Shown one piece after another: positions 33,094-40,864 of a stretch of DNA of 64,000 nucleotides. Location of the stretch: positions 144,188-208,187 of the forward strand of contig JBNAIG010000030.1 of the NCBI GenBank assembly GCA_050031985.1, read 5' to 3'. The position numbers and the translations under genes were made by a program. Below the pieces are notes generated by a model. It was given only the letters and a program-made list of their open reading frames with translations, had not been told where the DNA came from and searched no databases. Source of the stretch: SZUA-368 sp028533045. Lineage in GTDB: Bacteria > Spirochaetota > Spirochaetia > DSM-2461. Positions within the stretch are counted from its first letter, which is position 1; the number at the start of each line of letters is the position of its first letter.

Positions 33094-34512
33094 ATGGTCA
33101 AAAAAATAGTAATCCTTTTATCCTTTTCCATGATTTCTTTTTTGTGGGCCCAGTCCACCGGTGTTTCCGATCCCTATGATACAACGGGAGGGGCCTTTAT
33201 CGGGGATAAGAAGAGTGGAAGTTCAGAGGAAAATCTCCAGTCCATTCGTGATGAAAGAAAGGAAGTTCTCCTTTATGGCATTGAGTCGGAAGTAAGGGAA
33301 GTTATTGGTCTTATCGGTGATGAAAATGACGAATCTTATAACGAAGAGCTCATCATGATACTGGGGGAAACGGAAAATCCCGTCCTGGCTTCGGATATTT
33401 ACGCCCTTTTAGCCCGATTTGAAGACGCCGGAGCAGAGGAGATCGCTCTGGCAGAACTCAGTCCCATTTTGGATGATTTTCGTTTTCAGGAAAAGAGAGC
33501 CCTCTCTGCCATTACCTATCTGGGAGATATTAAAAGCGATAAAGCGGTGGATCTTCTTTATGATCTGGCAAAAAAGGATGAGCCCGGATTAACCGGTCGG
33601 GTTGTCTACAATATAGGTAAAATAGCCAATCCCTCCAGGGCAGAAGAGTTGATGGACCTTTACGATGAGTATCAGGGGGACAGTTCTAACGATATAGCCA
33701 TGAATATTATTACCGCCTGGGGAGAAATGAAATACGCCCCGGCTACCGAAACCCTTCTGGAAATAATAGACGATTCGTCGGCTTCTACCACGGAAAGAGA
33801 ATATGCCGCTGTGGCCTTAGGTAAGCTGGGGGATCTTGTCGCCCTCGATCCGCTCATCAGTCTTTATAACGATGAAGGGGATGACAGCATGGTGCGGGCC
33901 TTTGCCATTTCCGGAATTATGTACTTTGAAGATCCTCGGGTAGAGGATTTGCTTCTACAGGCCCTTAAGCGTGATTCCTACTGGAAAATCAGAGTTACCG
34001 CCTGTGAAGGTCTGGCTCGAATGAAATCGGAAAGGGCCATTGATATTCTCGATTTCAAGTTGCGCCGGGATTCGGAAAATAACGTAAAGAAAGCGGCGGC
34101 CAAAGCTCTGGGTGAGTATGGTAATGGACGGGCCGGAGATATTCTCGTGGAGTACTTCAAAAACGAGAGCAACGGAGCCGAACTGCGTCTTGTGGTGTTC
34201 AAGGTACTCATGGATAAACAGATTAGCGGTACAGTTCCCGCCTTTGAAGAGGTTATGGCCCTCCACTGGGACAAAAAGGATACTCAGCTGGAATTTCTCA
34301 AGCGCTGTTGTCAGATTGCCTCCACCACGGAATGGTCCGCTTTGTCTACACTTTACCGCCGTATGCTGGCCCATGTGGATAACTATATTCAGATATACGG
34401 TATCCGCGGGATACGGGTTAACGGTTTGAATAGTCTTTACGGGGAAGTGAAAGATCTAGACCAGGATGGCGTAAACGGTTTGGTCAGGAGGGAAGCCAAA
34501 TCCTTGGAATAG
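33094..34512 (+). CDS. Secreted HEAT-repeat protein
   Basis: A 472-residue exported protein with signal peptide (cleavage near LWA, residue 20). From about residue 70 onward it is a run of helical HEAT/PBS-lyase-type repeats, for example AVDLLYDLAKKDEPGLTGRVVYNIGKI, YAAVALGKLGDLVALDPLISLYND and AAAKALGEYGNGRAGDILVEYF. Such solenoids are protein-protein scaffolds. No enzyme motif is visible. GGGAGGG precedes the ATG. It is the last gene of the plus-strand run that starts at dut. Confidence 0.75.
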   Translation: MVKKIVILLSFSMISFLWAQSTGVSDPYDTTGGAFIGDKKSGSSEENLQSIRDERKEVLLYGIESEVREVIGLIGDENDESYNEELIMILGETENPVLASDIYALLARFEDAGAEEIALAELSPILDDFRFQEKRALSAITYLGDIKSDKAVDLLYDLAKKDEPGLTGRVVYNIGKIANPSRAEELMDLYDEYQGDSSNDIAMNIITAWGEMKYAPATETLLEIIDDSSASTTEREYAAVALGKLGDLVALDPLISLYNDEGDDSMVRAFAISGIMYFEDPRVEDLLLQALKRDSYWKIRVTACEGLARMKSERAIDILDFKLRRDSENNVKKAAAKALGEYGNGRAGDILVEYFKNESNGAELRLVVFKVLMDKQISGTVPAFEEVMALHWDKKDTQLEFLKRCCQIASTTEWSALSTLYRRMLAHVDNYIQIYGIRGIRVNGLNSLYGEVKDLDQDGVNGLVRREAKSLE

Positions 34513-34533
34513 GGTAAATTGACCCTAACGTAA

Positions 34534-34562
34534 TTGTCTATTCCTTTCAAAAATGATATAAA
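34534..34562 (+). promoter_or_regulatory. pcnB promoter (nearly leaderless)
   Basis: TTGTCT at 34534-34539, 17 bp, TATAAA at 34557-34562. Initiation near 34569 leaves about five bases before the ATG at 34574. Confidence 0.65.
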
Positions 34563-34573
34563 GTAATACATCT

Positions 34574-35692
34574 ATGAGAATACGTTACGGAAGAAACGAT
34601 AAGGGAAAATTGGTCCGCCAGGCGGAGATTTATTCCCTCGATGAACATAATATTTCCCGGGACAGAATAGACCGGGATGCCAAAAAGATTATTTCCCGGC
34701 TCCACTCGGTGGGTTATGAAGCCTATGTGGTGGGGGGAGCGGTACGAGACCTCCTTTTGGACCGCAAACCTAAGGATTTTGATATTGCCACCGATGCGAC
34801 TCCCAATCAGATTAAACGGGTGTTTCGTAATTCCCGTATCATAGGTCGTCGTTTCCGGCTGGTACACATCTACTTTGCCAATGATAAAATCATAGAAGTG
34901 GCCACCTTCCGCGCCATAGATTCGGGCGAGCGGGATGAGCAGATATTCGGTTCAGTCGAAGAAGATGCTTTGAGACGGGACTTTTCGCTTAATGCCCTAT
35001 TTTATGATCCTGAGAACGAAGAGATTCTCGACTTTGTGGGGGGCGTCAAGGATATTCGAAAGCGTGTTTTGAGAAGTGTCATCCCCCTGGATGTTACCTT
35101 TGATGAAGATCCGGTAAGAATGATCCGGGCGGTAAAGTATTCGGTGGGAACCGAATCACGGATTCCTTTTTTCTTACGTAGGGCTATCAAAAAAAATGCT
35201 CCCCTTTTGCATGATTGTTCTATTTCCCGTATGTCCGAAGAGTTGTTTAAAATCCTCCAGTCCGGAAACGCTGAAGCTTGTTTTAGAAAATTCCGGGATC
35301 TAAAACTATTTCAAACTATTTTACCCCAATATTCCGTCTTGATTGATGAGAAAGGAAAAAGCTACGAGGATAAGTTTTTTGAAGCCATGGAAACCCTGGA
35401 TCGTCATGTCCGGGGCGGGGAAAAGAGACGAAGCCGCATGCTCGTTTTTCTCCTGGATAACTATCTGGAAGAAACGGGAGCCTTTGAGAGGGGTAAACAG
35501 ACTTCCTTTAAGGAGGTTATTAAACGCTCGAAGGGGGCTCTTAAGCCACTTATCGCTCCCAACAGGGAGATTGATGAAGCGGTTAAACAGATCCTTCGTA
35601 AGAGAAAAATCTGGAGTAATCAAAAATCCTCCCGCTCCCGTAATCGTCGGAGAAAGGGAAAACAGGCTACGGCCAGTCAAGAAGGCGGTTGA
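34574..35692 (+). CDS. pcnB: Poly(A) polymerase I
   Basis: A 372-residue class II nucleotidyltransferase. YVVGGAVRDLLLDRKPKDFDIATDA holds the Gly and Asp-x-Asp catalytic residues; the following GRRFRLVHIYF favours PcnB over a CCA-adding enzyme; then LRRDFSLNALFYD and the helical RNA-binding part (DEDPVRMIRAVKYS). The C-terminus is very basic (SSRSRNRRRKGKQ). It adds 3' tails that promote decay by enzymes such as PNPase. Its last 26 bases overlap the 3' end of the convergent gene. A CCA-adding role cannot be excluded, and the tRNA-Cys here has no encoded CCA. Confidence 0.85.
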   Translation: MRIRYGRNDKGKLVRQAEIYSLDEHNISRDRIDRDAKKIISRLHSVGYEAYVVGGAVRDLLLDRKPKDFDIATDATPNQIKRVFRNSRIIGRRFRLVHIYFANDKIIEVATFRAIDSGERDEQIFGSVEEDALRRDFSLNALFYDPENEEILDFVGGVKDIRKRVLRSVIPLDVTFDEDPVRMIRAVKYSVGTESRIPFFLRRAIKKNAPLLHDCSISRMSEELFKILQSGNAEACFRKFRDLKLFQTILPQYSVLIDEKGKSYEDKFFEAMETLDRHVRGGEKRRSRMLVFLLDNYLEETGAFERGKQTSFKEVIKRSKGALKPLIAPNREIDEAVKQILRKRKIWSNQKSSRSRNRRRKGKQATASQEGG

Positions 35693-36782
35693 GATCGTCC
35701 GGAATAATTCCCGGCTTCAGTTCTTCGGCCTTCTTTATCAGAGCTGTTCCTTCGTCAATACGTCCCAGTTCCCAGAGACAAAGTCCTCGTGAATAGAATA
35801 CCTCTGCCTTGGGGGCCTCCAGGGATTCTGCTTTGATAAAATCTCCCAGAGCATCGGAAAAGAGTCCCCGTTCGTAATGGATCAGGCCGCGGTAGTAGGG
35901 CCCCAGCCAGCTTTCATCGAGATTTTCTTCTTCAATATAACGAAGGGCTTCGTCCCAACCGGCGTTGGTATAGATATCTTTTATGACGGTTCCCCGACTG
36001 TCCGGTTTTTTAAGTCCCTTGAGATAGTTATAACAGGCCTCTTCCGTCTCTGTTTCAATTGTTTGAATCCATTCGTTTCTACGGTTTGTACGAATGAGGG
36101 AAAGAGTCTCCCATAGGAGTCGTCCCTCGTCTCCCTGGCCGTTCATAAGATAGCTAACAAGGCCCCATGAGAGGAGGGCAAGTTCTTCCTGTGCTTCGGG
36201 AACAGCTTTTTCACTCTGCAAGAGTGGTGATAGTTCAGGGGGATTTTCTCCATAAAGTTCCAACCAGCGGCTATGGGCACTCCAGTTGAAAGGAATAGGT
36301 TCGTCCCTTTCTGTCTTTTCTGAAGCTACTTCAAAATATTTAGCTAGTCCCGCCTTAATCCAGTAGGGGCTGTCTCCGTTACAGGCTTCCAAGTACTGAA
36401 AAAGGGCCAGATGAACCAGTGAATGCCATTGGGCCTTATCGCTTTGGAAAAAGAGAATCTCCGAATATCCCGAAAGTCCACGGCGAAGGAGAAAGTAGGG
36501 CTCCTCTCTTTGGGAAGGTTCGATCTGAAGATAGTTATAGCACTCTTCCTGTGAGGAAAACTGAATGACTCGTAATTTGGGTAAGGAGGAGGCCGGTGGA
36601 CCGGTTAACTCGGAAAAACGGGAATAGAGTTCTTCCATGTGCAGCCCCAGATAGGCTGTCATCTCCGGGTCGGAGGTGGACTGGATACGATAGTGTTCCG
36701 TTTCGGCCTGGTTAAAGTCCTGGGAAAAAAGGGCCCGGCTCAAAAAAAACATTATTAACAGGAAAGGGAGGTATTTTTTCAT
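35667..36782 (-). CDS. Secreted pseudo-peptidase with TPR tail
   Basis: A 371-residue exported protein (signal peptide residues 1-20). The middle resembles peptidase MA/DUF1570 gluzincins: a region before the helix, H120-S-L-V-H124 where HExxH would be, and PYWIKAGLAKYFE where the family has W-x-x-EG-x-A-x-YFE. Both zinc His are kept but the catalytic Glu is Ser and the third-ligand Glu is changed, so peptidase activity is doubtful. The C-terminal 100 residues are TPR-like (YYRGLIHYERGLFSDALGDFIKAESL). The start overlaps the P-loop gene's stop by four bases. Confidence 0.6.
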   Translation of the reverse strand: MKKYLPFLLIMFFLSRALFSQDFNQAETEHYRIQSTSDPEMTAYLGLHMEELYSRFSELTGPPASSLPKLRVIQFSSQEECYNYLQIEPSQREEPYFLLRRGLSGYSEILFFQSDKAQWHSLVHLALFQYLEACNGDSPYWIKAGLAKYFEVASEKTERDEPIPFNWSAHSRWLELYGENPPELSPLLQSEKAVPEAQEELALLSWGLVSYLMNGQGDEGRLLWETLSLIRTNRRNEWIQTIETETEEACYNYLKGLKKPDSRGTVIKDIYTNAGWDEALRYIEEENLDESWLGPYYRGLIHYERGLFSDALGDFIKAESLEAPKAEVFYSRGLCLWELGRIDEGTALIKKAEELKPGIIPDDLNRLLDWP

Positions 36783-37687
36783 TTCTCTTTCTTCCTTTGA
36801 GAAACCGAATCGATGGCAATAGTAACTTCATTTAAGATAATACCGGAAAAACGTTCTATCTTCTCGGCAATGTATTTTCTGAGTTTATATAGTTCATCGG
36901 AGATGTTTTCTCCATAGAAGGCTTCAATATAGACTTTGATGTTGTAGGCTCCCCCGTGGTGGCGTACTTTAATTTTTCGTACTTTGATCTCACAGTTAAA
37001 TTCATCTACACAGTGAAGAATCATCTGGGAAAGAGCTGCCTCGGATATGGTGACATTCCCTCGTTTTCCGTTGGAGTCGAAGTCGGGTTGTACTACCGAC
37101 TTCTCATAAATGGTAGATTGATTTTTCTTACCAAAGTTTCTCTTAAAAAGAACCTTAATAGAATCCAGGAAGATTCGGGAGTAGTCCTTTTCTATCTCGA
37201 TACTGGGAACGGGGATAACATGTTTACCCTCTTTGCGGGACTTTATAGCCCTTTCTATTTCCTCTTCACTGGAGATTTCTTCGATGTTGATAAATTGGGA
37301 GACCGGGGGAAGTTCCAGGCGTACAGCTACTTTCTGCACCATTTTTTCAGAAGTTCCGATCAAAAGAATACGGGGCGCTTTCTCTTTTTTGACAGCCTCA
37401 AGTACTTCCTGCCTGTGTGATACGTCATCGAAAAGAGCTGTTTTGATAGCTCCTACGTAGTTGGCTTCTTTTTTAGCCGAACGACCGGCAATGATCATAG
37501 TATCCCTGATGAGTAGACCATCGTCCACCATCAGGGATATGTTATAATGCTCCGCTACGAGACGGGCACGGAAGCTTTTTCCGGTCCCGCTTTTCCCGAC
37601 CAAGGCAAAAACTTTCGTTCCCGCCATGGACCATTTAATATTATTAAGCGTATTTTTCAGTAAACCTGATATTTTCTGTTTTTCCAT
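36779..37687 (-). CDS. P-loop ATPase fused to Asp23/Gls24-like domain
   Basis: A 302-residue cytoplasmic protein. Residues 26-38 carry a Walker A motif (VFALVGKSGTGKS), with later ILLIGTS and RARL helices; this half looks like a small nucleotide-binding domain. Residues about 210-295 look like an Asp23/Gls24 (alkaline-shock) domain: VTISEAALSQMILHCVDEF, VYIEAFYGENISDELYKLRKYIAEKIERFSG and ILNEVTIAIDSV. I know of no standard family with this order. The downstream gene encodes an exported pseudo-peptidase, coupled by overlap. Function unknown. Confidence 0.6.
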   Translation of the reverse strand: MEKQKISGLLKNTLNNIKWSMAGTKVFALVGKSGTGKSFRARLVAEHYNISLMVDDGLLIRDTMIIAGRSAKKEANYVGAIKTALFDDVSHRQEVLEAVKKEKAPRILLIGTSEKMVQKVAVRLELPPVSQFINIEEISSEEEIERAIKSRKEGKHVIPVPSIEIEKDYSRIFLDSIKVLFKRNFGKKNQSTIYEKSVVQPDFDSNGKRGNVTISEAALSQMILHCVDEFNCEIKVRKIKVRHHGGAYNIKVYIEAFYGENISDELYKLRKYIAEKIERFSGIILNEVTIAIDSVSQRKKEK

Positions 37688-37761
37688 TCCCTATAAAATA
37701 TAATACAAAAAAGGGAAAAAAGAAAAGCTTCTTTATGGTAACGGAATAAATCAAGTTCCGC

Positions 37762-38004
37762 TTAGCGGGGTCTGGCCTGATTTACTTTGAGGTTACGTCC
37801 CTTCAGATCGCTTCCGTCCAGAGCTTCGATGGCTTTATCGCCTTCTTCGGCATTAGCCATTTCCACGAAACCAAAACCCTTTGAGCGGCCTGTGTCTCTG
37901 TCCATAATAATTTTAGCGCTGATAACTTCCCCATATTCGGAAAAGGCCTGTCTTAATTCTTCCTCTGTCAAAGCATAGGAGAGATTTCCCGCATAGATAT
38001 TCAT
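37762..38004 (-). CDS. RRM RNA-binding protein
   Basis: An 80-residue single RNA recognition motif. RNP2 is IYAGNL and RNP1 is KGFGFVEM, with GEVISAKIIMDRDTGRS between. Small RRM proteins of this kind are known in cyanobacteria and spirochaetes and are often cold-induced. Good binding site AAGGA before ATG. The upstream leader contains an inverted repeat (38028-38065). Confidence 0.9.
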   Translation of the reverse strand: MNIYAGNLSYALTEEELRQAFSEYGEVISAKIIMDRDTGRSKGFGFVEMANAEEGDKAIEALDGSDLKGRNLKVNQARPR

Positions 38005-38027
38005 AAAAATCCTTAGAAAAAAAAGTT

Positions 38028-38065
38028 GTACGTTAACGGCGACTCTACCGAAAAATAAAACGTAC
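38028..38065 (-). promoter_or_regulatory. Inverted repeat in the RRM gene leader
   Basis: Arms TGTACGTT and AACGTACA, 8 bp, separated by about 24 bases, between 38027 and 38066. It sits about 25 bases upstream of the RRM ATG in what would be the 5' UTR. It may be an RNA hairpin or an operator. Confidence 0.4.
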
Positions 38066-38176
38066 AGTTATCATCGACAGAGGTCTTGTAAAATCTAATG
38101 TAATCCCTTTCTCGTAAATATACAAGCCCTTATTCATTTTAGAGTCATTTCCAATAAGAAAAATTCTCTATTCTGC

Positions 38177-38205
38177 TTGACATTAATGTATATTATCCCT
38201 ACTTT
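38177..38205 (+). promoter_or_regulatory. Promoter of the Rrf2 gene
   Basis: TTGACA at 38177-38182, 17 bp, TACTTT at 38200-38205. The ATG is 42 bp further down. Confidence 0.65.
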
Positions 38206-38213
38206 TGAAGTAG
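38199..38213 (+). promoter_or_regulatory. Palindromic operator on the Rrf2 -10 box
   Basis: CTACTT-ttg-AAGTAG, perfect 6-bp arms, laid over the -10 box. Position and symmetry suit autoregulation by the Rrf2 protein encoded next. Confidence 0.5.
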
Positions 38214-38246
38214 TAATTCAAAAGGATTAATATAAGGTAGACATTT

Positions 38247-38720
38247 ATGAAACTTTCCACCAAATCCCGTTATGCCTCCCGGCTCATGATTCGGTTGGCT
38301 ATGGAAGAGGGGACCGAGCCTCTTCAGTTAAATGAAATAGCCCGTCAGGAAAAAATATCCGAAAAATATCTCAGTCAGATAGTTATTCCCCTTCGTCGAG
38401 CCGGTTTGATCGAATCGGTACGAGGAGCCCGGGGAGGATACCGTTTGAACAAGCCTTTGAATGATATTTCCCTTTTTGATGTGGTCCTTGCCATGGAGGG
38501 AGGAGTGGATATTGTCAATTGTATGGTCAATGGCGAAAAGTGTCAGCGGACTGCCCAGTGTGCTACCTACCAGGTTTGGGATGATGTTTCCCATGCCATC
38601 GAAGAGACTCTTTCCTCCTATACTCTAGAAAAATTGGTCGGTCTTGCCTCCCGGAATCCCGATCCCATGTGCTCATTACTAACAAAATCATTATTCCATA
38701 CCCTCTTTACCTCTTCGTAA
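38247..38720 (+). CDS. Rrf2/IscR-family transcription regulator
   Basis: A 157-residue winged-helix regulator. KLSTKSRYASRLMIRLA starts the family's DNA-binding domain, with the recognition helix and wing in EKYLSQIVIPLRRAGLIESVRGARGGYRL. Three cysteines near residues 92-105 (C-x6-C-x5-C, NCMVNGEKCQRTAQC) match the Fe-S cluster loop of IscR and NsrR, so it probably senses iron-sulphur status or redox/NO stress. No isc or suf genes are in the window. Autoregulation is likely because a palindrome covers its -10 box. Confidence 0.88.
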   Translation: MKLSTKSRYASRLMIRLAMEEGTEPLQLNEIARQEKISEKYLSQIVIPLRRAGLIESVRGARGGYRLNKPLNDISLFDVVLAMEGGVDIVNCMVNGEKCQRTAQCATYQVWDDVSHAIEETLSSYTLEKLVGLASRNPDPMCSLLTKSLFHTLFTSS

Positions 38721-38742
38721 AAATGTTGTATTTTTATACGGA

Positions 38743-39411
38743 ATGGAAAAAAGAGGAATCAAGAGTTACGTAATCAGACAGGGGCGCATGAGTCAGGCCC
38801 AGCAGCAGGCTTACAGGGAACAAAAAGAAAAATGGTCCCTTCCCTACGAGGAAAAGGCTCTTGATTTTACAGAAACATTTCCCGGACTGGATCAGGTCGT
38901 TTTGGAGATCGGATTTGGAATGGGGGACGCTACCCATCAGATAGCCTTTGAGAATCGGGATAAAGGTTATATTGGGGTGGAAGTCCATAAACCGGGTGTA
39001 GGTAAGCTTTTGGATCAAATAACCAAGAGAGAATTGACCAATATTCGTATTATTGAACACGATGCCTGTGAAGTGGTGGATCGGATGATTTCTCCCGCTT
39101 CCCTTGCCGGTGTTCATATCTTTTTCCCCGATCCCTGGCCCAAGAAGAAGCATCACAAACGCCGATTGATCCAGGAACCCTTTGTCACTGAGCTTGCCAA
39201 AAGACTAAAACCGGGGGGCTATTTTTATGCCGCCACCGATTGGGATGATTATGCCGATCAAATGTTGGAAGTACTTTCTGCCAACTCTTTGCTGGAAAAC
39301 GGTTTTTCCGGTTTTGCCGATCATCAATCATGGCGGCCGCTGACGAATTTTGAACAAAAGGGACTGAAGAAATCTCATGAGATTCATGAGGTCTTTTTCG
39401 TAAAAAAATAG
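38743..39411 (+). CDS. trmB: tRNA (guanine-N7-)-methyltransferase
   Basis: A 222-residue SAM methyltransferase forming m7G46. VVLEIGFGMGDATHQIA is the SAM-binding motif; IFFPDPWPKKKHHKRRLIQ is the diagnostic TrmB segment with the PDPWPKK-H-x-RR catalytic core. Close after the Rrf2 gene (22 bp); no ribosome-binding site is evident, and TATACG lies two bases upstream of the ATG. Confidence 0.95.
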   Translation: MEKRGIKSYVIRQGRMSQAQQQAYREQKEKWSLPYEEKALDFTETFPGLDQVVLEIGFGMGDATHQIAFENRDKGYIGVEVHKPGVGKLLDQITKRELTNIRIIEHDACEVVDRMISPASLAGVHIFFPDPWPKKKHHKRRLIQEPFVTELAKRLKPGGYFYAATDWDDYADQMLEVLSANSLLENGFSGFADHQSWRPLTNFEQKGLKKSHEIHEVFFVKK

Positions 39412-39434
39412 AGTCCCCTTGCATAAATATACAA

Positions 39435-39454
39435 TTTGATTTCTCCCAATCAAA
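39435..39454 (+). promoter_or_regulatory. Inverted repeat upstream of citrate synthase
   Basis: TTTGATT and AATCAAA, 7-bp perfect arms with a 6-base spacer, ending about 15 bp before the gltA start and 6 bases upstream of its GGAGG site. It may be an operator or an mRNA hairpin near the ribosome-binding site. Confidence 0.4.
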
Positions 39455-39469
39455 CAACTGGAGGTAACT

Positions 39470-40822
39470 ATGTCCCGTTTGACAGATCAATTTTTGGAGA
39501 AGTATACCGCCGTACTCGACAGGAGTCGTATTGGTACGGAACTGTACAATAAATATAATGTTAAGAGAGGCCTGCGTAATTCCAACGGCACCGGTGTTCT
39601 TGTAGGGCTGACCGAGATAGGGAACGTTCACGGCTATGTTCATGAAGATGAAGAGAAGAGACCCGTGGAAGGAAGGCTCAGCTATCGGGGAATCGAGATT
39701 AAAGATCTGGTCCATGGATGTCAGAGAGACGGGCGTTTCGGTTTTGAAGAGACCGCATTTTTGCTGCTTTTTGGCTATCTTCCCAACAGGGAAGAGCTGG
39801 CTTTTTTTAATCAGATTCTCGGTGAGTTAAGAAGACTTCCCCCGAACTTTACGGAAGATTCCATTCTTAAAAGTCCCAGTAAGAATATTATGAACAAATT
39901 GGCCCGTTCCGTACTGGTTTCCTACTCCTATGACCAGAATCCCGATGATATTTCCATCGAGAACAATCTGCGCCAGTGTGTGGAACTTATGGCCCGTTTT
40001 CCCACCATGGTGGCCTATGGGTATCAGGCGAAGAGACACTATTATGATGGGGAAAGCCTTTTTCTCCATAGTCCGGTGGAAGATTTAAGTACTTCGGAAA
40101 ACTTTCTTCTCATGACCCGGCTTGATAAACAGTATACCCAGCTTGAAGCGGAGATACTCGACCTCATTCTTATGATTCACGCCGAGCACGGGGGAGGTAA
40201 CAACTCAGCATTTACCACCCATGTCGTCTCTTCTTCCGGAACCGATATCTATGCGGCTATTTCCGCTGCGGTCGGCTCCCTCAAAGGACCTCTTCACGGG
40301 GGGGCCAATGTGATGGTCTACAAAATGATGGAAGACATCAAGCGAAATGTGAAAGACTGGGGTGACAGAAAAGAAGTCGCCTCCTATATAGAGAAGATCC
40401 TTAGAAAGGAAGCCTTTGACGGTAAAGGTCTTGTTTATGGAATGGGTCATGCCGTTTATACTCTGTCCGATCCCCGTGCGGTACTCCTCAAGGAAAAAGC
40501 CGGAGAAGTAGCCAAGGCTTCGGGGCGGGAAAAGGAATTCGGTCTTCTTTGCCTTATCGAGGAATTGACTCCGGAGCTTTTTTATAAAGTAAAGAATAAC
40601 GACAAGCCCCTTTGCGCGAATGTGGATTTCTACTCCGGTTTTGTTTATACCGCCCTCAATATCGATCCGGAACTGTTTACGCCCCTGTTCGCCGTTTCCC
40701 GAATTTCCGGCTGGTGTGCCCACCGTATGGAAGAGATCGTTTCCGGCGGGAGAATCATGCGGCCTGCCTACAAGAATGTCAGCCGTGTCTGCGGCTATGC
40801 GGAAATGGACGAGAGGGCGTAG
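39470..40822 (+). CDS. gltA: Citrate synthase
   Basis: A 450-residue citrate synthase condensing acetyl-CoA with oxaloacetate. Catalytic regions are present: HGGGNNSAF with its His, GPLHGGANVMV, GMGHAVYTLSDPRA and the Asp in NVDFYSGF. The sequence LRNSNGTGVLVGLTEIGNVHGY near the N-terminus and the 450-residue length suit the longer variant seen in anaerobes. GGAGG 6 bp upstream of ATG. It stands alone between trmB and the NamZ-like gene. Confidence 0.93.
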   Translation: MSRLTDQFLEKYTAVLDRSRIGTELYNKYNVKRGLRNSNGTGVLVGLTEIGNVHGYVHEDEEKRPVEGRLSYRGIEIKDLVHGCQRDGRFGFEETAFLLLFGYLPNREELAFFNQILGELRRLPPNFTEDSILKSPSKNIMNKLARSVLVSYSYDQNPDDISIENNLRQCVELMARFPTMVAYGYQAKRHYYDGESLFLHSPVEDLSTSENFLLMTRLDKQYTQLEAEILDLILMIHAEHGGGNNSAFTTHVVSSSGTDIYAAISAAVGSLKGPLHGGANVMVYKMMEDIKRNVKDWGDRKEVASYIEKILRKEAFDGKGLVYGMGHAVYTLSDPRAVLLKEKAGEVAKASGREKEFGLLCLIEELTPELFYKVKNNDKPLCANVDFYSGFVYTALNIDPELFTPLFAVSRISGWCAHRMEEIVSGGRIMRPAYKNVSRVCGYAEMDERA

Positions 40823-40864
40823 GGAACACTTCACCCTCTCCGGTCGAATGTGTTAACATGGCCT

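Noticed and set aside
40811..40840. GAGAGGG/CCCTCTC hairpin at the gltA stop as a terminator
   Set aside because: No U run follows and the arms include coding sequence; at best a weak hairpin.
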